Shown in pieces: positions 53,437 through 64,000 of a stretch of DNA of 64,000 nucleotides; position 1 is the first letter of the stretch; each line of letters starts with the position of its first letter. Below the pieces are notes generated by a model, which worked only from the letters and a program-made list of their open reading frames with translations, ran no database searches and was not told the DNA's origin. Made by a program: the position numbers and the translations under genes. The stretch comes from Helopsaltes ochotensis (taxonomy: Eukaryota; Chordata; Aves; Passeriformes; Locustellidae). Where the stretch lies: contig VXBM01000096.1 of NCBI GenBank assembly GCA_013400155.1, positions 1,146,265-1,210,264 on the forward strand, read 5' to 3'.

Positions 53437-53805
53437 CTGCTGTGCTGGGCCTGGAATCTTGGACTTGTCAATGAAGCCATTGTCCTTGGAAGGGAAGGGC
53501 GGCTTTCTCCTTTGGTAAAAGATGACAAGATTCTTTGAAGCAGCACACAGTTCAGCTTTGGAAGGCTGGGGGCAGGAGCAGGATGCCAGCTGTGTGCCCA
53601 CAGGAATGGACCTCTGCCCACCATGCCTCTGCCTTTGCTTGCTGGGGGAACAACCAGGCTGCCTGTGTTGTGCTGGAGGAAGGTGGTATCTGGAGTCAGC
53701 TTGTAAAAGTTTGCTTATTAATTACTGCATTGGGGTCTTACCTACTTGCAAGTTTGGTTTAAGGGGAAAAAAGAAAATAAATTAAAAGGGCAAGCAGGGA
53801 AGGAC
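53437..53805 (+). other. SAP30BP: SAP30BP 3' UTR (proximal form)
   Basis: From the stop to just past AATAAA at 53776-53781. GT-rich sequence (CTGTGTGTTCC, then GGTGGTG) follows at a suitable distance. Further AATAAA hexamers (for example 54837-54842) could give a longer UTR. Confidence 0.7.
53776..53781 (+). other. SAP30BP: Poly(A) signal of SAP30BP
   Basis: Canonical AATAAA 340 nt after the stop codon, with a GT-rich downstream element. Confidence 0.7.
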
Positions 53806-54610
53806 TGTTACTGTTACCCCTGTGTGTTCCAGGTGGTGCTCCAGGGCTGCCTGCAGCCTGTGTAGGTGCCTCCCTCTGGAGTCAGCTCAGTTCTGAGGGA
53901 GTTAAAGCAGAGACAACCACTCAGTGTCCACATCCACATGTGTAGCAGAGACTTGAAGCAAACTACATCAGTGTGTGTAGGCTAACTCTTTGTTCTAGCA
54001 CTGACACTTACACCCTGTGCTCTCTGTGTAGATCTTAGTGACCACGTGAGGAAACTGCTGGAACATCCTATTACCATCTCACAGGGATGGAGATTTCTAT
54101 GCAGAACCCTCAAGCTGTAGAAGTTTGATTTGTGAGCTCACTTGCAAAGACCTGTGCAGAAAACACTTCCATTGCCACGGAATGAGGTTGGAGAGCAGAT
54201 AAGCAGAGGAGAGTGTCTGATCCTGTTTGTGATGTTGTCCATCTTTGTTTTAGCTCGTGATGTTCTGTGAATGCACACATGGCAGTTACTGCTTGCTCCA
54301 CTGTTGTGAAAAAGTATTTTCAGTTGAAAATTTTGTTGTATAAAAATAGAAAAGTCTTTTAAAAAAAACCCCTGGTGTCATTGATGTGTCTGCATTTCTT
54401 TAGAATTAAATTTCTACTCAGAGCCTCTTCCTAGTGTATAATCAGTGATAGGAGAGACGGTTGCCAGATCAACAAAAGTGTAAGTTTCTGATAATTGATT
54501 GGTTTGGGATTGCTTTTTCTTTATTTTTTTCCTTCCAGTTTTTTTATGTAGCTTGTATCACTCCTGATCAAGACTTTGCATTTAGAGATACTCAAGGTAG
54601 AAGTAACTGG

Positions 54611-54655
54611 TTGATATCCTGCCTGTTGATATCCTGCTTGTTCATATCCTATTTT
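54611..54655. repeat. 15-bp tandem repeat, three copies
   Basis: Units TTGATATCCTGCCTG, TTGATATCCTGCTTG and TTCATATCCTATTTT lie head to tail. The third is diverged. Confidence 0.8.
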
Positions 54656-56921
54656 TAGACAGATTAGATTTATTTAGAATTTAAAATACATTAAACACTT
54701 TGTCCTGGTGGTCATTTAAGCTTAAAAAAAAAAAAGCATCTGTGTATTCAGAAATGTTCATGAGAGATAAACTGGAGGACTGATGTGACTGTAGCATGAG
54801 AACTTGGAGAGATGGTGGAATTGCTCTTTTTAAAGCAATAAAATATCAAAAGTCATGACAATAGTTAGATGGAAACATCTCTGTTAATTTACTCTGCATT
54901 GGGCTGCTGGCTTGGGTCCTGCAAGCTTGTAAAAGTGCCTTAACTCCATCCCCATCCTGTGGAGTAACAGCTCTGCCCTGACACTGTCACTAGAGGTAAG
55001 CACAAACTGGGAGAGCCTGATGAGACCACCTTAATTAACCATTTTTACCAGTTAATCTCCTGTCAGGGCAACTGCTGGAGTTCTTGGTGTTGAATCCCAC
55101 TACAGCAGATATTGAACATTGTTTAAATGTATCTTACTCGTATCACACATCCTGGCACCCCACTCCTTCCCCCTTCCATGTGTCTCTTCCTCCTCGCTCT
55201 GCAGCATCCGTAGTCATTCCAAACCTCTGGATCGCTTTGTGGATTTTAGGATCAGAACTGAGAGTGGTGGTTCAGCTCCTGCTTTGCTCTGGCAGGCAGG
55301 GTGTGACACTGACTGACTGTCCAGCATCTGGAGCTAGGGCAAAATGCTGATCATTTGATGCTGTTGCATGAGGGATGAGGAGAAATCTTCCTGAATTCTG
55401 CTGAGCAGAGTTGCCATGAGACCCCTGGAGCAGCAGTTTCCACCTCCTGCAGTAACAGCTCTTGCAAGAGACCTGCAGGACTGGGCTGTGCTCTGGCAAT
55501 TCCCTCCTGAGCTCCCAGGAGTCGGTGTTCACTGCCTGCAGTGGAGAAAGCAGCTTGAAACAGGTGTGATTTGGGGTTTGGTTTTTTTCCCCCAAAAAGC
55601 TGAAGTAAGGATGCCAACCCCTGTATAACAAACTTGCAGGCAGTGGCTCACTGCTTTTGTTTGTCTAGCATGTTGTATCAGAGGTAATAGATGGATACTA
55701 AGGTCAGAAATTGCAGTTCTGAGGGAAAAGCCTTTTTTCCAGCTCTGAAAATGGGATTGGACAGGTTGGTGACTTACACTGGGCTGTGGTCCAGAGAAGC
55801 TGGATGGAACATCAGGCACACAAAGGTGAGTGAAAAGGATCCTTCCTGGCCTGGAAACCATGGCCTGAAGCCCTCAGACAGGAGTTTGGTCTGGTTTGCT
55901 TTGGAGCTGTGGCTGTGTTAGCCCTGCTGAGGGCTGGGGGGACCTGCTGAGTGTGTGAGTGCTAAACAGCCCTCATGGACTGCAGCTGTGCCCCAGCTGC
56001 CCCAGTGTGCCCTGAGGCAAACTCAGAGCTGACGCAGAGAAAAAGTTTCTTATGCTGCTGCAACAGTGACTGCTCAGGCTGCACTTGTAACTATAAAAGC
56101 TGTAGATAGTTGTTCTTACCTCTCCTTCCAAAGCGATGCTAACCATACCCAGGAGAGTAAAACCAGTCGTTTTCATCATTCCTTACTCCAAGAATGACAT
56201 TCTTTGCTCCTTGAACACCACAGGCCTTCTCTCTGCCTATCTCCTTCTAAGCAGGGATGTCTTATAGCTCGAGGAGCTTTGTCTCTGCCTCAGCAGAGGC
56301 AGGAGAGCTGCAGTAATGAAGTCATCCTTGGCAGAGTTGGTTCCGTTCTCCCTCTCCCTTCTGAAGTCTTTTCTTCCACCTCCATGCCCTGAGGTGTTGG
56401 TTTTCTCTCCTATTTTCTTGTTGTGCTTTACAGATCTGCCCTTCTTTGATGCTGGTGTGGGAAGGGATTTTGTGTGTTCAGGACTCGCTTTTATTTTTTG
56501 TCTCACTGGGCGCTGCTGGGCCAAGGGAGCAGGTGGGGAGGGCAGCCCTTGCCAGCCCCACCTCAAACCGTGGAATGGGAGCACCTGAAGCTATGTTTTA
56601 GTTGGATTGCTGCTGCACTGTCTGGTTTAGGGGAGTTATGCACTGAGATGAACAAAAAAAATGAAAGAGTCTTCCTTGCCAAGGCTTTGGGCCATGCCAA
56701 GGCTTTGCTGATGACAGGGAGGGAGGGAGGTAATGGCTGCCACCAACACCTGCACAAGCTCCTTTCCAGCTCTTCTCCATTGCTGGGCCAAAGTGAGCTC
56801 CTGTGAAGCCCCTCAAACAGGTGGGCTTTGTAATGTGCCCAGAGGGTCATCAAAGGGTATGAGCTGCTCATTCCTGGGGAATGGTGTGAGCCCGGGAAAG
56901 CCCAGAGTTGGTACCTGCAGG

Positions 56922-57068
56922 GAATCACAGGATGGGTGAGGCTGAAAGGAACTACAGTGGCCCTGTAGTTCCAACCTCCCTGCTCAAGCAGGGTTTTCCT
57001 GGAGCACTTGGCACAGGGTTGTGTCCAGACAGATATTCCAGTTCTGGAATATCTCCAGAGAGGGCGTG
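56922..57068 (-). mobile_element. CR1-like LINE 3'-end fragment, reverse orientation
   Basis: GAATCACAGGATGGGTGAGG, GTAGTTCCAACCTCCCTGC, TCAAGCAGGG and GAATATCTCCAGAGAGG are the successive landmarks of a CR1 subfamily end read in reverse complement. It is diverged and truncated. Confidence 0.75.
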
Positions 57069-57854
57069 AGAAGCGCAGATCTTCTCAGCAGGGCTCCCCA
57101 AGACTGTCTAATGTTAAATGTTTAGATAAATAAATTGCTGTGGAGGCTCAAGACCCCCTGAAAGGGCAACAAAGTTCCACCAAAGTCTCCTCTTCCTTTT
57201 GGGGGTAACATTTTCCTCAGCACATTCCTGCATGGCTTTTACAGAATGGTTTTCCACCTCTGAGCCTTCCCTGTGCTGCTGTTCCTCTGACTGTTTATAT
57301 TCCACTTCCTTCCTTTTGTTTTAAGCGAGAACCATGGACACCAATGACTTCCAATAGTTGGTCTTTGTTTATTTAAAGCTTGTCTTTGGCTGGGGCCAGG
57401 CTCGTGCTGTGTGTTGCCAGTAAACAGCAGAGATCTGGGATTTCACAAGGAAAGGTTTTGCCTTTTTGCATAGAAGACACCGGTGTGTGCTGAGCAGCTG
57501 GGTGAGATGCTGATGTATCCCTGGAGGGCCCTGCTGTGATAGGATTGTCCCAAGCTGAGGTTGTATCCTGAATCCTTTACTGATGTTTTCCTCTGGTGTT
57601 GTTTCTGTGTTCCACTTCCCTCTTGCTGTTGGTCTGTCCCAGAGGCAAATGTTCATCAGGGTGTTCATCAGAGAGATTTACCTTCAGGAACATGTTCATG
57701 ACAAGGAACATCCACTGGAAAACAGGGGATATGTGTAGTTAATGCTGTCTTGGGGGAAAAGCTGAGGGAGAGAATACAGCAGGATTTAATCTGCCACTTT
57801 TAATTGAACAGGGAATTATATTAAGCATCATTTAGTGTAATAAATTATGTGCAC

Positions 57855-57870
57855 ATTAATGTACATTAAT
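57855..57870. repeat. 16-bp AT-rich palindrome
   Basis: ATTAATGTACATTAAT is self-complementary and sits in an AT-rich patch (57780-57900). Confidence 0.6.
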
Positions 57871-60445
57871 AATAGATTATTACATATTCCTTTTATTTAA
57901 GCCCCATAGCAGGATATTGTCACCATAGTGTACAGTGCAGTGTTGGGATTAGGGTTTTTTTTTTCTTTTAGTAATGTGTGTTGTCACAGAATTTAAAAAG
58001 GGGGTGAATATGCTCCAGCAGCAGGATTTTGGCTGTAACTGCTCAATAAAGACCTAGAAAAAGCCCCAAAGCTGTCTCCAGACATGCTGTGGTGGCAGGG
58101 CAGAAAGAAGAAAGGCTCTGCTGCAAGCTGGCGTGGCATTAAAAAAAGAAGAAAATAATTAACCCTGTAATTATCAGTAATTGCCACTCAGACTGGTAGT
58201 CTCAGCAGAGAGAGCGGTAATTTCATGTGAGCTATAAAATTACTTGTTTTCCCTCCTAGGGCAAAAATTTCTAGGCCACATTGCCACAGCAGAAAATCAC
58301 TGATTTATAAATGCGAGATTCACCACAAATGTGGTTGTAAGGTGTGGTGGAGCCATCTGCACTGAAGGCTGCTGACCCTGCCTCTGAAGTTCTCTGTTCT
58401 TAAAAACAGCAAATTTGTGTGGCAAAAGCCTGATCCAGCAAGCAGGGAGAGCAAGGTATGGAACCAAGGCAAGAACTTGAGTTCACCAGGTGTTCTTCCT
58501 TGGTGGAAATAATTCAGAGAAGTTGCCTGAAAGACAACTCATAAAACAATCTTTTTTTTTTTCTAAGGACAAGATGAAGTTAAAACCTTTTCTATTCTCC
58601 TGAGTATTTACAGAAAAGTTCTAATTCCTCTCTGCTTTTTTTGCCCACAAATTTGGTGGTAAAATTGCCTTTATATTGGAAAAGGGCCATTATCAGCCCT
58701 GCAAATGTAAAAGCAGCCCAGTTACAGTTCTAGGAAAACTGTTCCATGGGCTTGGGATCTCTTAGGTGCTGGGGGGATGTGTTTCAAAGAAAGGTACAAT
58801 ATTGGTAACTTGAGCTCTTCTGAAAGCACCAGAGGAGGGTGCAACTGGGCTTTTCCTCACAGCTGGAAGCACTGAAGGGATCTGGTCCCTCCTTGCTGCT
58901 CCAGGCTGCGGGGATGAAGGGGAAGCAGAGGGTGTCAGGAAGCCCTGGGGCTGTCAGAGTCTGCAGGTGAGACCAGAGATCCTTTACAGGAGGCAACATA
59001 AACATTCTCCATCTCAGGCGGAGAAAGGAGAACATCCAGAAAATCAGGACACTGAATATTGTGGTAGAAGGTGGGTGCTCATGAGCTTTTCTGGTTGGCT
59101 TTAAGAGTCCTGTTAGGGATTCATCACTAAAATCACTGGGTTTCTTATTACTCTGCTTCTTGCTTGCAGCCTAAATTGGCTTTTTCAACTGCAGTGTCAG
59201 CATTGCTTACCTCAAAGAGGAAAATTGCAGCAGGGGGAGGTGCGGTGGGGCTGGTGGACAGGGCCAGCAGAGGTGACCAGACACATCTGTGAGCACCAGC
59301 ACGAGCTCCCCTCCCATCTTGGGAACTGAAGCCCAGTTTTGATTCATCTACAGTGATCAACATCTGCTGCAGCTGTGGCTCCTGAGGCAGAGCAGGACCC
59401 TCTGCCCTCAGCCCCTCCGTGGGAGCAATCTGTTCTTCACCAGCAGCTCAAGCATCAGCATGTGGCACTCACAGCCTGGTCCTGCTCTGCCTATGTTTTG
59501 TCTTGTGTCCAGCTCTCATATTGCAGTCATTGTCTTGATGTGTTTTTTTAAAAAAAGAACAGAAAACCTCCTTCATTTTCAGAACTTTTGTTTAAATCTA
59601 GGAAATCATCTCTCCAAAAGGGCTGGGGTTGCCAAGTCATGTGCTGGGAAACTCGGAAATGCCAGATTTAAACTGCCTGGGCCATCTTCCACTGCACCCC
59701 TGCCTGTTTCCCATTTGCTGCAGTTTTTAATGGCACAAGCACATCCTCCTTTATCCTGGGGCTAAAGCTGTTTGCATAAATTAACTTGAGCTTCCTAATT
59801 TCTTGTAGTGAAAGGAGTCCTGCTCCTCACCTTTCAATCAGTTCTGGTGAGCAGCAGCCTCTGTAATGACACAAGGAGGCCAAAATTGCCCTGCTCGTAA
59901 TTTTAATCTCCAAGTCAGGCAGGAAATGTGCCATTTTTTCATCTGGCTGTTGCTATTGTTTGTGTGGAAGCTCAGGGGATGCAGTTTTCCTTATGAGGAT
60001 GTATCAGGGAGCTGAAATGCAGCCTTTGCCATTGCAACTGCTCCAGGACCCGTGTGCTTCACTCTGTGGAAAGTGTGAGTGGTTCTGAGCTGTGATATCC
60101 CAGACTAAAGCAAAAGGGTGTTGTGGACAGAAAAACATGCTCACCTGAACTCCAAACCCTCCTCTGCTGTTCCCTGGACTGGGGAAGGGGTTTTGGATTC
60201 AGCCCAGCGGAAGGACTGGAGTCAGCTGTGGGATTGCTGCCGGTTGCAGCCTCGGGCCATGGTGGGGTATGGGTTATGGATGGGTGTCATTCGCGATGCT
60301 ACCAGGGGTTGCATTGACTCTTGAGGCAGACTTACTGCAGGTGAGGAGTGGTCTGCCGTGCCCGTGTCCTGGATAAGGCAGGATGCAGATCCATCCTCTC
60401 TGCACGCAAAGCACCGAGGCCGGGCCCGGCATCTGCGGGTTGTCG

Positions 60446-60523
60446 GGGCAGGAATTTCCCTGATGTTTCAGCATGGAGTTACCTGGGCAGGAATTTCCCT
60501 GATGTTTCAGCATGGAGTTACCT
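60446..60523. repeat. 39-bp perfect tandem duplication
   Basis: Two head-to-tail copies (60446-60484, 60485-60523), each beginning GGGCAGGAATTTCCCTGATG and ending GGAGTTACCT. No difference was seen between copies. Each holds GGAATTTCCC, an NF-kappaB-like site. Confidence 0.9.
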
Positions 60524-61046
60524 GGGCTCTGAGGGTGACACCTCCCAGCCGTGCCAGGGGGAAACTGGGAGGAGAAACCCCTGCCGCGGGAGGTCGGGGA
60601 GCTCCCTGAGCTCTGCCCTGAGCAGGCAGGTGGAGCCGAGCAGCCCCTCCAGGCTCCCTGCCCACGGCAGCACCTTCCCACCGCCCTCTCGGCCCTTTTC
60701 CTATGGGACGGTGCTTGCGCGGAGGGAGGGTCCGGAGGGCTGTGCCTGCCCGGCCAGGTGTGCGAGGGAGCCGTGAACGCCAGCCCTGCGTCAGGGCACC
60801 CCCTCCTCCCTCCCAGCTTGGATAAAACTCCTCACCTGGCACCCAATCTCATTTATCGCAGCTCCCACCTTTCCTCCCTGCCAGTCCCTCGGGAGGGCGA
60901 GGCGGCAGCGCGGAGGGTGAGAACGAAGTGGATCTTTGACTGCAGGGGACAGGGAGCTGCAGGGAGTTATGCGGGATCGCGGGCTGCCTGCACTCCGCGC
61001 CGGACCGGGGCTTGACGTTTAACCGGAAAGAGAAAAGGGACAAAAT

Positions 61047-61104
61047 AGAGAGGAGGGAGAGAGAAGAAAAAAAAAAAAAAAAAGAGAGAGAGAGAGAAGA
61101 AAAG
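61047..61104. repeat. 58-base uninterrupted homopurine tract
   Basis: GA-rich sequence, then seventeen or more A, then (GA)n, without a single pyrimidine on the plus strand. It lies inside the GC-rich candidate promoter. Confidence 0.9.
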
Positions 61105-62400
61105 CCCAAAGCTGGAAATCAAGTTGCAGCAGCGAAGCAGCACGTTCCCCCTCTGCCTTCGGAAGAATTTCTTGGCTTGGTGTGTGGTTATTGCCTGTTA
61201 TTCGGGCTGCGGCAGAGGATTTGGACTCTGAATCAGACCCAGCGCTAATGAGGTTTGTGGAATTAATTCATCTGTGCTCTGCGATGTCCAGCTTGCTTGA
61301 ACTTTGCTGCGTTGATGAAGCGGGCAGGGAATGAGTGCGCGGGCAGGTGGGCAGGACACGGAGCGCGGGGCTCAGCCCCTGCCCGCCTGCTCCCTCTGTT
61401 CTCCCCTGGGTTTCGGCAGTCGGACACCGTCCGGTGCCTCTGGGCTGGCTGGGAAAGGCAACGCTCGCCACCGGGCAGGGCTTTGGGGGCTGCACGGCTC
61501 CGGCTTTGTGTCCGCAGGTATTTGGGTGGGGGTCAGGGAGCGGTGCGGGGTTGCTATAGGTGGGACGGCAGAGCAGAGCCCCTTGGGGACAGCTGTTGGA
61601 AGTTTCAGGGGTCGCGCTATCCCTCAGCCCAGTTTCCAGGGGGAAAGGCTGTTGTGTCTCGGAGCTGGCACCCTAGGAAAGCTTTCGCGGGTGAAAAGTG
61701 TGCAAGGTCAGCCGGGCTGTGCGTGCCTCCGAGCCGCGGAGCCCACCGGGGCTGTTCGCCAGAACTGGTGGCTGCCTCTGCAAAGGGGGAGCAAGGGAAG
61801 GAGGGTTCCCGGGAGAAAAGGTCAGGAGAGAGTGGGGGGTTCAGGGCGGGCTTTGCCTAACTGCAGGTGTTGGGGTATTTGCAAATTGGTGGATCTGACA
61901 TGGACAGGGAACGGGACAGGAGGATTGGTGTGAGGGGGCTGACAGGCATGGGTTAGGTGGGGAAAAGGGGGATGAGCAGCACCCACGGAGGGCAGGGAGG
62001 GAAAAAGTGTCTTGTGGAGCCAAAGTGAAAGTGGCGGGAAGAGCACATGGAGGGAACGGGAGGATTCCGGGGCTGTGCTGGCATTGGGCAATCCCCAGGC
62101 AGGGTCCTGTCATTCCTGCCTCTGCTCCTCGGGGTTGCCCCCTGCCCGAGCCCGGGGAGCAGCGGGAGGAGATAGTACCACAGCCACCAGCCCTTCACAG
62201 CACGGGGGTGTTTGGCCACAAAGCAACTCCCAGCAGCTCCATGAGGGTGCCCGGGCTGGCTCCTGCTGTGTTTTCTCCCTGGCTGGAGGGTGCTGGGGGT
62301 CGTGTAAGGGCTCTGGAGCTCAGTCTGGGAAACACTCACATGGAGGCTCCCAGCTGCAGGAGCACACCTGGAGAAGGAGGGGAAATGGATGGGGAAGGCA

Positions 62401-64000
62401 AACAAGAGCAGTATGATTTTGTGTGTAAGTGATGATTTGAGTGGGTCGAGTTTTTGGTAGTTTTGGGGAGTCTGGCTTGATAATTTCCAAGTTTTGGAGC
62501 ATAGTCCCAGGAGCTCTGTGCCACTACATGTGCAGGGGAGAGAACACGAGCTGTGTCCCTGATTCCCTGGGCTGTGGCTGCACTGCCCTCAGCACACATG
62601 GATATGTGGATGGTCCTGGATGCCATGGACCAGGGTCAGTCCCCTGCACGGCCCCCACACAGCCCGCCATGGCTGCAGCCATGGAAAGAGCAATTCCCTC
62701 CCAAGAGAGGAAAGGCTGTGCTTGGGAATTCATTGCTTGAGCATCTCCCTCACTTTCCCGCACCCATGTCCCAACATGCCAGGTGTTCCCTACGTGGCAG
62801 CTGGGACCTGTTGTCGCTTTGTGGCTCATCACAATCTGCTCCTTGCTCCCTCTCAGAATCTGCCATTCTGACCCTGCCCTCTGTACCCTTGCACCAGTGG
62901 TTTGTTTGGAGCATTGCCTGAGGATGAAGTAGTCAGCCCCAGCTTCTCCAAATTCAGGGGTTCTCGGCATATTCCTGGAGCAGGTTTGTTGCCAGTGCTG
63001 AGGAGCAGGGCAAAGGCTGGGGGAGCAAGGGGAGACCAGGACGAAATGCTGGAGCAGGTCTGGGAAGTGGTAGGAAGTTTATGTGCAGCCAGGAGCTTCT
63101 CCGCCTTTCTCCTTGTTTTTGCACAACTGAACAGATATTTTGTTGTTCTTGTCATGAAAACCCAACCAAATCCTGCTGCTTTCCTGAAATGAGAGTGGCA
63201 TTTTCCCTTCCAGAGGACACTTCTGGAAGTAAGGGGTGGCCACTCCCATATTTTTTCACAAATATTGCAGGCTGCATTCTTGCAGTGGCCATGCTCTGTG
63301 CCACCAGCACCCGGTCTGCTGGCATCTGCCCAGCAAAATCCTTGAAGGTTAGTGGCTCACAGGGCAACAAAACGTTAATACTGAGCAGGATTTTATGGCC
63401 TTTTATCTCAGCACTTGAAAAGACGTGATGTCAATTTGTGTCCAAGGCCCAGGGTGTGTCCATCTGTTCCTTGGTGACTTTTTCTTAACTGATGATTAAA
63501 GGAAGAGTAGTTAGGTCCTTGTGAGCTGAGCAGTCTGGCCCCATACTCAATCCTTTCCTTGTGGCCCATGTCATGGTGGGAGATGGGATTTACTGAGTAC
63601 TTAGATGATGTTTTCAATTGTGTTTTCCTTCCATAGACTCCAAGGATTTCTTCCCTACCCTTTCATCCCACCTCTAATTGGCACCTCCCCATGTCTCCAT
63701 AGCACTGTCCTGGGCTGGGGCAGAGCAAGGGAAAAAAGGATTTTCCTGGCTTCAAAATCTACCTGTATCGGTTGCAGGGGATGCAACATTTGCCAGCAGG
63801 TGCTGGTGTGAGGACTGTCACTGAAGGAGGCCACAGGCATGTCCAGGATGAGGAATGTTGGCCTCAGAGCCAGCACTGCAACTGGACGTGGGGGGACAGG
63901 GAGCATCCAAAGCCAAACCTGCAAAGGACCCAACTGGGGACAGTCAGTGTGGCAGGGAGGGAAGCAGAGGAGTTCCCTTGGTCAACTGGTGCATTTTACC
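62401..64000. other. Right-edge non-coding sequence
   Basis: No recognised exon, repeat or RNA gene. If ITGB4 follows, this would be upstream sequence or part of its first intron. Confidence 0.4.

Larger units (their letters stand above)
53806..60300. other. Intergenic region downstream of SAP30BP
   Basis: No coding exon is recognised on either strand. It holds a 15-bp triple repeat (54611-54655), a CR1 fragment (56922-57068) and an AT-rich patch (57780-57900). Part could be an extended SAP30BP 3' UTR. Confidence 0.6.
60301..62400. promoter_or_regulatory. GC-rich, CpG-containing region; candidate promoter of the next gene (ITGB4 by synteny)
   Basis: GC content and CpG frequency rise clearly over the flanks between about 60.35 and 62.3 kb. 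The sequence has many chance open frames but none resembles a known protein. In human, ITGB4 follows SAP30BP on the same strand and has a non-coding first exon, so this may be its promoter. No ITGB4 signal peptide or PSI-domain exon is visible in the window. Identity is inference from gene order only. Confidence 0.45.

Noticed and set aside
61331..61933. 200-codon open frame in GC-rich DNA, with overlapping frames at 61297-61860
   Set aside because: Several overlapping frames are open at once, as expected from high GC. Composition is not protein-like and no family is recognised.
1..64000. CRISPR arrays, tRNA or rRNA genes, bacterial operons
   Set aside because: None seen. The window is vertebrate nuclear DNA with spliced genes.

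Overview
The window is nuclear DNA from a vertebrate, almost certainly a bird and perhaps a songbird. The evidence is two fragments resembling the chicken-repeat-1 (CR1) LINE 3' end, an 826-bp solo retroviral LTR of avian type, GT-AG introns, and protein-coding exons that match well-conserved vertebrate genes. Gene identities come from remembered protein families, because no search could be run.

Four genes can be read. RECQL5 (DNA helicase, minus strand) is represented by its first seven coding exons, 24220 down to 16376, which encode the complete two-lobed RecQ helicase core; its remaining exons lie beyond the left edge. SAP30BP (plus strand) is complete, with eleven coding exons from 24934 to 53436 (936 nt, 311 codons plus stop). 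Their start codons are 714 bp apart and share a GC-rich bidirectional promoter with a palindromic CRE, an ETS-type site, an RFX-like X-box and a YY1-like site over the SAP30BP start. Two small single-pass membrane-protein genes, SMIM5 (two coding exons, 7575-9194) and SMIM6/endoregulin (one coding exon, 14202-14387), lie on the plus strand, antisense to RECQL5 and apparently inside its intron 7. The order SMIM5-SMIM6-RECQL5/SAP30BP matches human 17q25.1.

Layout: 1-7.5 kb has no recognised gene but carries the solo LTR (5681-6506, 5-bp ATATC target duplication). 7.5-15 kb holds the two micropeptide genes. 15.2-15.4 kb is a CR1 fragment. 16.4-24.2 kb is RECQL5. 24.2-25 kb is the shared promoter. 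25-53.8 kb is SAP30BP with large introns 3 and 4. 53.8-60.3 kb is intergenic, with another CR1 fragment. 60.3-62.4 kb is GC-rich and contains a 39-bp tandem duplication and a homopurine tract; by synteny it is a candidate upstream region of ITGB4, but no ITGB4 coding exon is visible.

The most notable observations are: (1) the last eight codons of SAP30BP exon 5, expected to encode a conserved HCNGP-domain start, are replaced by a T homopolymer of exactly the same in-frame length; (2) read-through of the RECQL5 exon 7 donor gives an almost immediate stop, predicting a 409-residue helicase-only isoform like human RECQL5-alpha; (3) a short, stop-free, in-frame first intron in SAP30BP; (4) a 54-bp hairpin in SAP30BP intron 4; and (5) a perfect two-half-site p53/p63-type element in intron 3.
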